From assembly GCA_024236035.1 (NCBI GenBank), contig JACKLG010000001.1, positions 186,001 through 250,000 on the forward strand: a stretch of 64,000 nucleotides of DNA. Reading direction: 5' to 3'. Below the pieces are notes generated by a model. The model ran no database searches. It saw only the letters and a program-made list of their open reading frames with translations, and was not told the DNA's origin. Below are positions 9,590 through 18,499 of the stretch, piece by piece; position 1 is the stretch's first letter; the number at the start of each line of letters is the position of its first letter. The translations under genes and the position numbers were made by a program. The DNA is from Candidatus Paracaedibacteraceae bacterium (GTDB lineage: Bacteria > Pseudomonadota > Alphaproteobacteria > UBA6184).

Positions 9590-10564
9590 ATGTTAAGTAA
9601 GTTTATAGAAAAGATTTTTAAGTCTACCCCCTCCCCCAGCAAACAGAAAAATACCTCTATTATCCAATGTAAATTCATGGAGGCGTTTCCTGCTCCTGTC
9701 TTTTGGCTAGATGAAAATAAACTTTATCAGGGATGCAATCAAATATTTGCAGATTTAGTAGGTTTTACATCCCCCTCAGAAATTATCGGTCTTTCTGACA
9801 AAGATTTGCCATTTTCTTTAGACACATTAAAAAAAAGGGAAGAAATTTTTGAAGAAATTCTACATAGCAAAACAAGCGTGTCTATATTATATGATTGCAT
9901 TATAGGTGCTGAACACAAAGCAATCTGGGCACAAAAACGTTTTACCCCACTTAAAGATGAAAACAATAGAATTATAGGGATTTTTGGCACCCTTGTGGAC
10001 ATATCTGAGCATGTATATCGCAAAGAAAAAATAGAGCAACATCTAGAAAGAAAGCATATTCTCTCTCATTTTATTGAAGAGCTTAATAACACACCTATTC
10101 TTTCAACTGAGTGTTATCAACTGTCTAAAAAAATAATCACGATACTAAAAGAAACGAGCGGGGCAGACTTAGCAATTTGGGCGAAAGCAGATGCCGACTC
10201 TCTAAGCAACTTCGTACATTTTGCCACAGATAACTTTGACAGCTTAGAGCTTTTTAAAGAGCGTGTTGCTTTCTTGCTGGATAAAAAAACTTATGGGTAT
10301 CTTGACGCTATCTCCATAAAACTTTTAAAGGAAATTTACCCAGACGTAGAGACAGCTTTATTTTACCGCATGTCTTCAACCACCTTCCCCACCTATGACG
10401 ATATAATTCTATTAATCAACCCCAAAAAAGAAAAAATTCAAGAAACATCAATCCGGCTTGTTTTAACTCATCACACAATAAAATATTTTCATATTCATAA
10501 GTTTCTTACTGAAGCAAGCGCCCTAAAAAAACCCAAAAACTCTACGCTTGATTTTAATATTTAA
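9590..10564 (+). CDS. PAS-domain protein without a recognisable output domain
   Basis: 324 residues. A PAS fold spans about 30-145 (FPAPVFWLDENKLYQGCNQIFADLVGFTSPSEIIGLSDKDL, then the PAC-like IIGIFGTLVDISEHVYRKEKIEQHLERK). The remaining ~175 residues look alpha/beta and could be a GAF-like module. No histidine kinase H-box, GGDEF, EAL or HTH motif was found. The start is the ATG preceded by an AGGAAAGCAGGAGAG ribosome site. It is divergent from topA and convergent with an MFS gene. It may be a kinase fragment kept as a sensor or anti-partner; the PAS call is firm, the function is unknown. Confidence 0.7.
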   Translation: MLSKFIEKIFKSTPSPSKQKNTSIIQCKFMEAFPAPVFWLDENKLYQGCNQIFADLVGFTSPSEIIGLSDKDLPFSLDTLKKREEIFEEILHSKTSVSILYDCIIGAEHKAIWAQKRFTPLKDENNRIIGIFGTLVDISEHVYRKEKIEQHLERKHILSHFIEELNNTPILSTECYQLSKKIITILKETSGADLAIWAKADADSLSNFVHFATDNFDSLELFKERVAFLLDKKTYGYLDAISIKLLKEIYPDVETALFYRMSSTTFPTYDDIILLINPKKEKIQETSIRLVLTHHTIKYFHIHKFLTEASALKKPKNSTLDFNI

Positions 10565-10597
10565 ACAAAATCACAGCACATATTAAGCTTGTATCAT

Positions 10598-11836
10598 TTA
10601 CTTTCCGCCCTTAGTCTTGCCTTTTACAAATAACGATAAAACAATTCCTAAAATCATCGAAACAATTAATGCAGAAAGACCCCACTTATATTGTTCTATA
10701 GTATAAACAGGAAAGCCGCCCTCCATATGTCCTTCCCATAAATAATCCATTACGAAACCTATGCCTGGCTGTAAAGCTATCGCTCCTACCATTACTAATA
10801 AATTAATAATGCTTGCAGATAACCCTTGAAAAGATTGTTCAACATACCTTGCGCCCAGTGGAAAAACCATATTTTCAGCGCCAACCATACTACCCACGAA
10901 AAACAACCCACAACACAGCATCCAAAAGCCAGACAGTTTTACCCAAATAACAACAGCCATCGAAAATGTAGCTAAAAACATAAATAAGCTAAAAAACCGT
11001 TTGTTGCTAATAAATTTAGAGAAGACCCATCCTGCGAAAAAAGATCCAAACGCATTTCCATAGAAAATAAATGAGGAGGCAAATGCTGATTCAATAGAAG
11101 AAAAACCATATACTTGCTTCATAAAAGCTGGCCCCCACACTTCGGCCAATACAGAAACTGGGGTATATAACAAAAATCCAACAAAACCAAGTAGCCATAT
11201 TTGAGGTTCTGTAACTAAGTGTAAAATTTGTTGCTTGATTTCTTTAAGGCTTATATGTGAAGGCAGTTTTTTATCTCGTAAAACCAACATATATACTATT
11301 GATAAAACAAACGCTGTCAAAGATAATCCAAAAAAAATAGCCCGCCAACCAACTGATTGTTGCAACACAACCATAGGCGCTCCAGCTAGGCTTGCACCTA
11401 AAACACCTATGGCCGATATTGAGCCTACCAACAAGGGCAACCTTTTGGCATCAAACCATTCTGAAGAAATCTTAAACGTACCAATAAAACCAGAGGCTGA
11501 ACCCGCACCTATTAATAGCCTGGAAAAACACAACCAAGAAAAACTTTCAGTGCAGGACATAATTAAAGTACCCACCCCACACAACAAAGCTGACAAACTA
11601 AAAATCTTACGAGACCCCCATTTATCTAAAGCAATCCCAACAGGAACTTGTAATAAAGCATAAGAAATCAGCCAATAAGACGCAAAAAGACCGTACTGGC
11701 TAGCACTAAGATTAAATTCTATAGTAAGCGGCTCCTTTAAATTTCCGGTAGCTACTCTAATAATAAATTGATAAAAATAGAAAGTTACTGCTTGAATCCA
11801 CATAAACCATGGAGATAATCTTATACTTTTTAACAT
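10598..11836 (-). CDS. MFS transporter
   Basis: 412 residues with about 12 hydrophobic segments in two halves. The loop between helices 2 and 3 has GIALDKWGSRKIF, matching the MFS signature G-x3-D-R/K-x-G-R/K-R. The second half contains GNAFGSFFAGWVFSKFISNKRFF, the related motif. It is a secondary transporter in the inner membrane. The general pattern resembles phosphate-ester/nucleotide or hexuronate-type MFS proteins common in intracellular Alphaproteobacteria, but the substrate is not readable. It stands alone, about 70 bp from clpA on the same strand. Confidence 0.85.
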   Translation of the reverse strand: MLKSIRLSPWFMWIQAVTFYFYQFIIRVATGNLKEPLTIEFNLSASQYGLFASYWLISYALLQVPVGIALDKWGSRKIFSLSALLCGVGTLIMSCTESFSWLCFSRLLIGAGSASGFIGTFKISSEWFDAKRLPLLVGSISAIGVLGASLAGAPMVVLQQSVGWRAIFFGLSLTAFVLSIVYMLVLRDKKLPSHISLKEIKQQILHLVTEPQIWLLGFVGFLLYTPVSVLAEVWGPAFMKQVYGFSSIESAFASSFIFYGNAFGSFFAGWVFSKFISNKRFFSLFMFLATFSMAVVIWVKLSGFWMLCCGLFFVGSMVGAENMVFPLGARYVEQSFQGLSASIINLLVMVGAIALQPGIGFVMDYLWEGHMEGGFPVYTIEQYKWGLSALIVSMILGIVLSLFVKGKTKGGK

Positions 11837-11906
11837 TCGATCGTTCGCTCAAAAAATATTTTTTTATGTGTACCATAGTTTATAAACATTGAGAACAATT
11901 TTATAT

Positions 11907-14240
11907 TTACGCCACCTCTCTTTCCTGGCTTCGAATTACTACTACCTCTTCATTTAAATCTATGGTTAATTTTTTTTCTATTTTTGTAGAACGAGCTGTA
12001 AGTAACTCTTTAGACAATGGAAGCTTTATCTTTTCTTGAATTAAGCGCTCCATTGGTCTTGCCCCCATTGTTTCTGAATAACCATTTTGAATAAACCATT
12101 TTCTCGCCTTAGGAGTAATAGTTATAGAGATATTCCTTTCTCGCAACAAAGCTTCGGTCCTCCCTAAAAATTTATCAAAAATATGGATAATGTCTTTTTC
12201 GGACAGTCGATGGAAAGTCACAATACCATCCAATCGATTTCTAAACTCTGGGGTAAACATGCGATTAATATCATTAGTTTCAGATACTTCAGAAGCACCC
12301 TCTTTTCCAAAGCCAATAGGAAACTTTGAAAGCTCTATTGCTCCAGCATTTGTGGTTAACACAATCATCAGATGTCGACAATCTATTTCTCGACCTGCAT
12401 TGTCTGTTATTTTACCGTAATCCATAATTTGCAAAAGTATTGAAAATAAATCTGGATGGGCTTTTTCTATTTCATCTAATAACAAAACAGCATGGGGATT
12501 TTTATCTATAGCTTCAGTTAACAAGCCTCCTTGTTCATATCCAACATAACCTGGAGGAGTTCCAATTAATTTTGCAACGCTATGTTTTTCCATATATTCA
12601 GACATATCAAATCTCAACAGCTTTATCCCCAGTTGCGAAGAAATCTGTCGGGCCAACTCTGTTTTTCCTACCCCAGTAGGTCCCGCAAACAAAAATGATC
12701 CCATGGGTTTTTCTTGATGAGATAACCCTGCTCTAGCAATTTGAATTGCATCCACAACCACATCAATTGCTCTATCTTGCCCAAAAATAGTTTTTTTCAA
12801 ATTTTTGCGTAAATTTAAAATTACTTTGCGTTCGTCTGTTGTAACGCTTAACTTAGGTATGCGGGCAATTTTAGCTACTGTCTCTTCTACCTCTTTTAAG
12901 CTAATTGATTTAGTTGTTTCATTTTTTAAATGATGTTGAGCACCAACTTCATCTAATACATCAATTGCTTTGTCAGGAAGAGCCCGGTTATGTATATAGC
13001 GCACTGATAGTTCCACAATTGCTTTTAGTACTTCCGTAGAATACAAAACAGCATGGTAAGACTCATATACAATCTTTAATTGTTCTAAAATTTTTAAGGT
13101 ATCTTCCGAGTTTGTTTCTTCCACCTCAACCTTCTGAAAACGACGTGTTAATGCACGATCTTTTTCAAAAAACTGTCGAAACTCTTTATGAGTGGTTGCA
13201 CCAATGCATCTTATTTCTCCTCGCGCTAATGCAGGTTTTAATAAGTTAGAGGCATCCATCCCACCTCCTTGCGTAGAACCAGCGCCGACAATATTATGTA
13301 TTTCATCAATAAATAATATTGCACCAGGTGTTGCTACGACATCTGCCACTACATTTTTCAACCGCTCTTCAAAATCTCCTCTATAACGTGTCCCAGCTAA
13401 AAGCAATCCTAAATCTAATGAATATATCGTTGAGTTCATTAGAACAGGTATTTTTTGTTCTACAATTTGAATTGCCAAACCTTCTGCGATCGCTGTTTTA
13501 CCTACTCCAGCCTCACCAACTAAAATAGGGTTGTTTTTCGTCCTGCGACTTAAAATTTCAATAACCCGCTCAATTTCTTCATGGCGCCCAATTACTGGAT
13601 CAATTTTTCCGCTTAATGCTCGCTCATTTAAATTTATACAAAATTGCTTTAAATGTTTTTTGTCACTAATCTCTGCCGGAGGTATTTGAGAATCTATTGG
13701 CGTAGTGGAAAAACCGGGCAGCTGAACTTTAGAATCAAAAGAGGATGTTTTTGCTAACTGTTGCAGAGTAGGGCTTTCCTCTATTTGCTTTTTAGTATTT
13801 TTTCGTAAAGAAATAGGGTGACTATTCATATATTGAATTATATCCATTCTATTCAAATTATGGATTCTTAAAAAGAATGCTGAATGAGACTCTTTTTCAT
13901 CAAATAATCCCGCCAATACGTAACGACTATCTACACTCTTTCCACTTGCAGTTTGAGTCTGTAAAATGGCTCTGTGTAATACTCTTTGAAACGAAATTGT
14001 GGGAGTAGACTCTTCTAATTCTTTAATTTTTAGATAAGTAAGTTCTGTCGTTATAAATTCCCATAAAGTTTCTCTCATTTGAGGTATATTTACAGATGCA
14101 CTTTTCAAAATACAAATGACATCTGGATCTTCAGTTAATGAGTACAGAAGGTGTTCTAAGGTTGTATGCTCATGCCCCAAACTCAATGCATAATCGACGG
14201 CCCTTCTTAGGCTATTTTCAAGGTTTTTTGTTAACATCAC
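11907..14240 (-). CDS. clpA: ATP-dependent Clp protease ATP-binding subunit ClpA
   Basis: 777 residues, a class I Clp ATPase. The N-domain is at about 1-150, with two AAA+ modules: Walker A 242-249 (GEAGVGKT) with FIDEIHN, and Walker A 520-527 (GPTGVGKT) with LLLDEIEKA. There is no long coiled-coil middle domain, which separates it from ClpB. It unfolds substrates and feeds them to ClpP. It overlaps the clpS stop by 4 nt, so adaptor and unfoldase are translationally coupled. clpP is not in this window. Confidence 0.96.
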   Translation of the reverse strand: MMLTKNLENSLRRAVDYALSLGHEHTTLEHLLYSLTEDPDVICILKSASVNIPQMRETLWEFITTELTYLKIKELEESTPTISFQRVLHRAILQTQTASGKSVDSRYVLAGLFDEKESHSAFFLRIHNLNRMDIIQYMNSHPISLRKNTKKQIEESPTLQQLAKTSSFDSKVQLPGFSTTPIDSQIPPAEISDKKHLKQFCINLNERALSGKIDPVIGRHEEIERVIEILSRRTKNNPILVGEAGVGKTAIAEGLAIQIVEQKIPVLMNSTIYSLDLGLLLAGTRYRGDFEERLKNVVADVVATPGAILFIDEIHNIVGAGSTQGGGMDASNLLKPALARGEIRCIGATTHKEFRQFFEKDRALTRRFQKVEVEETNSEDTLKILEQLKIVYESYHAVLYSTEVLKAIVELSVRYIHNRALPDKAIDVLDEVGAQHHLKNETTKSISLKEVEETVAKIARIPKLSVTTDERKVILNLRKNLKKTIFGQDRAIDVVVDAIQIARAGLSHQEKPMGSFLFAGPTGVGKTELARQISSQLGIKLLRFDMSEYMEKHSVAKLIGTPPGYVGYEQGGLLTEAIDKNPHAVLLLDEIEKAHPDLFSILLQIMDYGKITDNAGREIDCRHLMIVLTTNAGAIELSKFPIGFGKEGASEVSETNDINRMFTPEFRNRLDGIVTFHRLSEKDIIHIFDKFLGRTEALLRERNISITITPKARKWFIQNGYSETMGARPMERLIQEKIKLPLSKELLTARSTKIEKKLTIDLNEEVVVIRSQEREVA

Positions 14241-14509
14241 CCAACCACCCCTAATTCTCCCTGTAAAGGATGTTGAAATTTACGCGCCTGCTTAAGCACT
14301 TGATTTAACTTTGTCTCAGCCACTTCATATGTATATGCACCAACTATACCAGTTCCGCTTAAATGTATATTCATCATAATTTGGGCTGAATCATGTGATG
14401 ATTTGTGAAAAATATCTTGCAGTACTTGCACCACAAATTCCGTAGGTGTTTTATTATCATTAATTAACACCACTTGATATTTTCTTGGTGAGAGTGTATT
14501 TTGTGTCAT
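14237..14509 (-). CDS. clpS: ClpS adaptor (N-end rule recognition)
   Basis: 90 residues. The core YQVVLINDNKTPTEFVVQVLQDIF is the ClpS signature; its NDNKTP segment forms the N-degron pocket. It binds the ClpA N-domain and delivers N-end-rule substrates. It is the first gene of a clpS-clpA operon. A 33-bp repeat copy (14603-14635) lies about 95 bp upstream of its start. Confidence 0.95.
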   Translation of the reverse strand: MTQNTLSPRKYQVVLINDNKTPTEFVVQVLQDIFHKSSHDSAQIMMNIHLSGTGIVGAYTYEVAETKLNQVLKQARKFQHPLQGELGVVG

Positions 14510-14602
14510 TTTTTATTCTCTCCCTAATTTGGGGTTTCTTATATATTATCTTAATAACAAAAAATTTAAATATCGGTTAAAAATGTAAAAAAGAGGTGAC
14601 GC

Positions 14603-14635
14603 TACAATGCAACCAAGGGGGGTTACAATGCAACA
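14603..14635 (+). repeat. 33-bp G-spaced direct-repeat element, copy B
   Basis: TACAATGCAACC, a spacer with six G, then TACAATGCAACA, period 21 bp. Downstream sequence for a further ~80 bp (CATGCTGTTTTT..., AACATAAGTTATT..., TTTTTTCATCATGTGC) also matches the locus after copy C at 41069, so copies B and C belong to a longer shared block. Confidence 0.85.
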
Positions 14636-14704
14636 TGCTGTTTTTAACGGACAAGAAACATAAAAAAACATAAGTTATTTATGTGAATTTTTTCATCATG
14701 TGCC

Positions 14705-14832
14705 GAAGAGGATGTTTTTTATTTGTTGGGTTGGGATGGTGTGGGTTACCCCGAAGAAGCTGTTTTTTGTTTGTGAGTTTATGAGTTACTCCTGGGAGAG
14801 GATGTTTTTTGTTGGGTTCGAAAGCTCTGATT
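14705..14832 (+). repeat. Imperfect tandem repeats, about 48-52 bp period
   Basis: GTTTTTT-starting units begin at 14714, 14762 and 14814; each contains a GGGTTACCCC- or GAGTTACTCC-like core and ends with GAAGAAG or GAGAGGAT. They are diverged relatives of the tighter 40-bp array at 41172-41398. Confidence 0.65.
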
Positions 14833-15038
14833 CTAATATGCAATGAAAGTTAGGGATGTTTGATGATGTTTTATGGAGATGTTGTTGAGCTTCATGGTTA
14901 GAAAAAGGGGGATTAACCCTGATAATTTTTGCAGCCTTAAATATTAGGTCGGATGCGTAAGGCAGGGGCCCCCACCTTTAAAACTTGATCCGTTGTTAGA
15001 GGGGTATTTTGGTAAATAGTTTTTTGAGCACAATTCAA

Positions 15039-15230
15039 ATGAATATTAATTCATTTTATGAAGCAATCCGTTTAAAGTCGGATATTGATCATATTGAAGA
15101 TCTAAATTCTGTTGAGGAACTTCATTGAAATTATGAAGGAAAAATTAGCAGAGCGACCCATATGTATTTAAAAATTTATAACGCACAGCGCAAGACTCAG
15201 CGGCGTGCGGCGGAGATGGAAAGCATATAA
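15039..15230 (+). pseudogene. Small unknown ORF with one in-frame TGA
   Basis: Reading from ATG 15039 gives 64 codons ending TAA, broken only by TGA after ...NSVEELH. The text on both sides (MNINSFYEAIRLKSDIDHIEDL and NYEGKISRATHMYLKIYNAQRK) looks like real protein with charged helices. I do not recognise the family. A TGA-decoding genetic code is not supported by the rest of the window. Confidence 0.4.
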
Positions 15231-15260
15231 TATACAGAAGTACGTTATGGGATTTCCAAC

Positions 15261-15662
15261 ATGGAGATACAAGGACATAGTCATCATGTATTTTGGATTA
15301 TGTATCACTTAGTATGGATACCGATATATCAGAAAAAAGTATTTGAAGAACCTTATCGGAAGAATAGGGTGTGATTACAGTATAGAAATAGTGGAGCTGG
15401 AAATACCCAAAGATCATATACATATGGTGGTTCAAACGGGGGCCAAAGTATAGCCTTAAACGTATTAATGCTTGAGATTTTTAAATACTATCCTGACATA
15501 AAAAGAGACACTATTTTTGGGGTTGGGAGGCTGTGGACACAGAGTTATTTTGTAGAAACGATGGGAAATGCGAACACAGAGACGATAAGAGCCTATGTTC
15601 AAAATCAACTTAAAGTGATGGATCAGTTAGAAAGTGCTTCTAAACAAACCAACCTTTTCTGA
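15261..15662 (+). pseudogene. IS200/IS605-family transposase TnpA remnant
   Basis: Translated across three frames it reads as a Y1 transposase: HHVFWIMYHLVWIPIYQKKVFEE in frame 1; DYSIEIVELEIPKDHIHMVV in frame 2, with the HUH-type HIH; PKYSLKRINA in frame 3; then FKYYPDIKRDTIF...YFVETMGNANTETIRAYVQNQ, where Y in RAYVQNQ is the expected catalytic tyrosine. At least two frameshifts and several stops make it non-functional. Only the last third is an open frame (from 15468). No TnpB partner is visible. Confidence 0.8.
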
Positions 15663-15687
15663 AACTCGGTGGCTTGCAGCCGATTAG

Positions 15688-15862
15688 TTCATCAATGGCA
15701 TAGAGAATTTCTGGAATCAAGCGAAGCATCATATGCGTAAATTTAATGGTATTCTTAGGCAGAGTTTTTGGCCTATTTTTGAAAGAATGCGCGCAGCGGT
15801 TTACACCCACGACTAAAGCCCAATTATCTCACTTAATTTAATAGCTTAAGGACTGTTTGTAA
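15688..15862 (+). pseudogene. IS1595 (ISXO2-like) transposase, C-terminal remnant
   Basis: It begins FINGIENFWNQAKHHMRKFNGI, the conserved C-terminal motif of ISXO2-type DDE transposases (the E of DDE is in GIENFW). After one frameshift it continues KECAQRFTPTTKAQLSHLI and then LKDCL-stop. The 5' part and DD residues are absent. A related but independently decayed copy lies at 41419-41739. Confidence 0.75.
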
Positions 15863-15863
15863 C

Positions 15864-15883
15864 CTCTTATCTGATATAGCCCC
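15864..15883 (+). repeat. Probable terminal inverted repeat of the IS1595 remnant
   Basis: CCTCTTATCTGATATAGCCCC directly follows the transposase stop; 41741-41760 carries TTCTTATCTGGTATAGCCCC in the same position. The matching left end was not found at either locus. Confidence 0.5.
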
Positions 15884-16180
15884 ATTTTTATTTGAAAAAG
15901 GTCGGCTTTTCCTTATGAAGCAGTGTATATTTACCGTTTAGGTTCTTAATCTGAGATTACTCTGCGGAAAGCAGTAACCATACATGCTTCTACTGTAAGG
16001 CTTTTCATATACCAAGACTTCAAACATCAGGCGCCACAGTTATTAATTTTATTTTTTGAAATGTACTGTTCAAACTTACCGAAAAACAAGCCCGCCTTAT
16101 TGCTTGTATACCCTTAAAGCCTTTTAACCCGCTTCTAATTTTGTTATGCTGTTTTAAAACTTAAAGAAGGAAGAATACCA

Positions 16181-17314
16181 TTGTCTTATATTTTTGATTT
16201 TTTAGTTTCAGTTGGCGTCCCTCGGTTTATAGTACAATATTTAGCAATTGCACAAGGTTTGATTCTTTATTTTGCTATGGTAGGGATTGTTTTATTTTTC
16301 TGGCTAAAGCAACTACCTAAAAAATGGGAAAGCTTCTTCCAACGTCACCACCTAAAGAAAAATGTTTGGCGAGTTTTTATCCTTACCTATATTGCTTATT
16401 ACATTCATGTATCCAAAGAGGTAATACCTGATTATAAGTATATTTTTGAACATTTATGGACAATTTTTGCCTCTGCCGCTGTAGTTACAAGTACTGTCTT
16501 ATCTTTATGCTTAGTAAATATTGCTGTAGACATTTATGAAACCTATCCTATTTCAAAACGAGTCCCTATCCGGTCTTATAATCAGGTGTTCAAAATTCTT
16601 TTAGGCATGGGGGCTTGTATTATCGTAGTATCTATTTTCCTTAATAAATCACCTCTTGCCTTCTTTACAGGATTAGGTGCTACTATCGCCCTTGTAACTG
16701 TTCTATTTAAGGATACAATTGCTGGGTTCATGGCCAGTGTTCAACTGTCATCTTACGACATGGTAAGAATTGGTGACTGGATTACAGTTCCTAAATACCA
16801 AGCAGATGGCGATGTTTTAGAAATTACACTTAGTACGGTTAAAATCCAGAACTTTGATAAAACTATTTCTATGATACCGACCGCCGCATTGTTAACTGAT
16901 GGAGTAAAAAATTGGCGCGGTATGTTTGATTCTAAGGGAAGGAGAATCAAAAAATCTATCCCTATCGATATGCATACCGTACGGTTTTGCACATCTACAG
17001 AAGCATCAAACCTTCGAAAAAAGTTTCCTCAATTAAAGATGGTCCGAACAGGCTCCGTTACAAATTTAACATTATTTCGCGAATACACAGAAGCTTATTT
17101 AAAGGAAAGCACAGCCTTGCATCAAGAAGGTTTTTTATTTTTAATACGCGAATTAGATCCCACAGACAAAGGGCTTCCACTAGAAATATATGTATTTACA
17201 AAAGACACGCGGTGGGCAGAGCATGAAAAAATACAGGCAGATATTATTGATCATATGTTGGCAGCATTAGATATCTTTGGACTGAAAGCTTTTCAATCTA
17301 ACACTAGCAGTTAG
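16181..17314 (+). CDS. MscS-family mechanosensitive channel
   Basis: 377 residues. Hydrophobic segments lie near 18-43, 60-80, 90-115 and 138-165. The last is followed by FFTGLGATIALVTVLFKDTIAGFMASVQLSSYDMVRIGDWITVP, the pore helix/beta-domain junction typical of MscS proteins. The beta-domain (KIQNFDKTISMIPTAALLTDGVKNW) and an alpha/beta C-terminus follow. The longer N-terminus resembles the YbdG/YnaI-type mini-channels. Role: osmotic relief in the inner membrane. The chosen start is TTG at 16181, preceded by AAAGAAGGAAGAA; no ATG with a better site lies upstream. It is flanked by decayed DNA on both sides. Confidence 0.9.
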   Translation: MSYIFDFLVSVGVPRFIVQYLAIAQGLILYFAMVGIVLFFWLKQLPKKWESFFQRHHLKKNVWRVFILTYIAYYIHVSKEVIPDYKYIFEHLWTIFASAAVVTSTVLSLCLVNIAVDIYETYPISKRVPIRSYNQVFKILLGMGACIIVVSIFLNKSPLAFFTGLGATIALVTVLFKDTIAGFMASVQLSSYDMVRIGDWITVPKYQADGDVLEITLSTVKIQNFDKTISMIPTAALLTDGVKNWRGMFDSKGRRIKKSIPIDMHTVRFCTSTEASNLRKKFPQLKMVRTGSVTNLTLFREYTEAYLKESTALHQEGFLFLIRELDPTDKGLPLEIYVFTKDTRWAEHEKIQADIIDHMLAALDIFGLKAFQSNTSS

Positions 17315-17417
17315 GTTTACCTTTCAATATTTAAAGAGAAACTGCACATGAAAAACGTAGGGGCCAAGGATAAGCTGCCTGATGTGGTAATGCCATATGC
17401 GTGACTTATCTAAGGGC

Positions 17418-17760
17418 GGTGGAGATCTTGATATAAAGAATTCTTTGGCCCTGAATAGGTATATTTCCCAGCAATCGTTAATTTCATTTCTAAATTATCT
17501 ATATCGGAAAAAGCATTATTGTATTCTACGAATATAGAAATTAATTGGGTTAAATTACATAATATGTAAGGGTTAAGCCCCATAGTCATTTTCTCAAAAT
17601 CATACCCTAGACTTAAAGTTTAACGGACAGCGTCAGGTGCTGAATTAGACATGTTTAAGTACATTTGCCCTTTCTTCATGCCCCCTACGGCCTGAAAAAC
17701 AGGTGACATTCTTATTTCGAAATGGGTGCCGTGGCTTAAATTGCTTAATAAGCTTGACTG
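17418..17760 (-). pseudogene. Fragment of an outer-membrane beta-barrel protein
   Basis: One minus-strand frame is open for about 110 codons except for a single TAA. It reads SHGTHFEIRMSPVFQAVGGMKKGQMYLN...stop...TLSLGYDFEKMTMGLNPYILCNLTQLISIFVEYNNAFSDI...LTIAGKYTYS. The alternating hydrophobic/polar pattern with aromatic girdle residues suggests the C-terminal strands of a porin or autotransporter barrel. No start codon or signal peptide is left. The family is inferred from pattern only. Confidence 0.45.
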
Positions 17761-18093
17761 TAGATTTTAATTAATAATTCTGAGTTTGTAATAAATTGAT
17801 CTGCTGAATGTGGCGGCTGTTCCTATCAGTTTTCTAATCAGAAAAGGATTTTAATCAGCGATATTGGTGGCAACCTTTTGGGTTTTGAATGGATTAGCAG
17901 ATTTAATGTAGGAAAAATAGCGTGCGGAAAATTTATAAAAAAGCACTTTGCGTTAGAGTGCATAAAAGATGATTAGAAAAAATCGTAACGTAAAGTTCGT
18001 GCTATCATGAAATCGGGTTTAAAAATCAGGTTAGATCTTAATTAAAAGAATTTATGGGAATTTTGTCCGTCGTTTCAATGAACAAGATAATTA

Positions 18094-18121
18094 AAAACCC
18101 CGGCGAACCGGGGCTTTTAAT
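18094..18121 (-). terminator. rplT terminator
   Basis: AAAGCCCCGG-TTCG-CCGGGGTTTTTAATT on the minus strand: a strong GC stem with a stable TTCG tetraloop and a T-run, directly after the rplT stop codon. Confidence 0.88.
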
Positions 18122-18487
18122 TTAGGCTGATTTTTTCAGCGCTGTTTGAGCAGCATCTACCAATGTTTTGATATCTGCTTCTTCACGCACAGCTAAGTCA
18201 GCTAATACTTTGCGATCCAGATCAATCCCAGACAGCTTTAATCCATGCATGAATTGAGAATACGTCAATCCATGTAAACGAACTGCTGCGTTGATACGTT
18301 GAATCCATAGTGCACGGAAATCGCGTTTGCGAACACGACGATCACGATATGCATATTGCATATTCTTTTCAACGCGTTGACGTGCTGTTCTATAACAACA
18401 CTTTGCACGACCAACTGAACCTTTTGCTAAATCTAATATTTTTTTGTGACGCGCATGGGCAGTCACACCGCGTTTAACACGAGCCAT
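18122..18487 (-). CDS. rplT: 50S ribosomal protein L20
   Basis: 121 residues, close to the usual ~118. It starts MARVKRGVTAHARHKKIL and has the expected basic N-terminal helix (RTARQRVEKNMQYAYRDRRVRKRDFRALWIQRINAA). It is needed for early assembly of the 50S subunit. It follows rpmI by 12 nt in an rpmI-rplT operon. infC, usually first, and pheST, often last, are not here. The tail is slightly longer than typical, DAAQTALKKSA. Confidence 0.98.
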   Translation of the reverse strand: MARVKRGVTAHARHKKILDLAKGSVGRAKCCYRTARQRVEKNMQYAYRDRRVRKRDFRALWIQRINAAVRLHGLTYSQFMHGLKLSGIDLDRKVLADLAVREEADIKTLVDAAQTALKKSA

Positions 18488-18499
18488 TGCTTTTCCTCC

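Larger units (their letters stand above)
14510..16180. other. Decayed gene-poor region between clpS and the mscS gene
   Basis: About 1.7 kb without an intact gene. In order it holds a 33-bp repeat, imperfect ~50-bp tandem repeats, a small ORF with one in-frame stop, an IS200/IS605 transposase remnant, and the 3' end of an IS1595 transposase with its probable terminal repeat. I recognise nothing in 14835-15038 or 15884-16160. Confidence 0.8.
17315..18121. other. Gene-poor region between mscS and rplT
   Basis: About 800 bp without an intact gene. It contains the broken beta-barrel gene described separately and, at its right end, the rplT terminator. I recognise nothing in 17760-18090. Confidence 0.7.

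Noticed and set aside
9451..9678. 75-codon frame upstream of topA
   Set aside because: Overlaps the PAS gene start on the other strand and has no ribosome site; membrane-like tail is from AT richness.
14705..14832. CRISPR array
   Set aside because: Units are adjacent diverged repeats with no regular unique spacers, and no cas genes are present.
14510..16180. A tRNA or other structured RNA in the gene-poor region
   Set aside because: No T-loop GGTTCRA-type pattern with matching stem was found anywhere in this interval.
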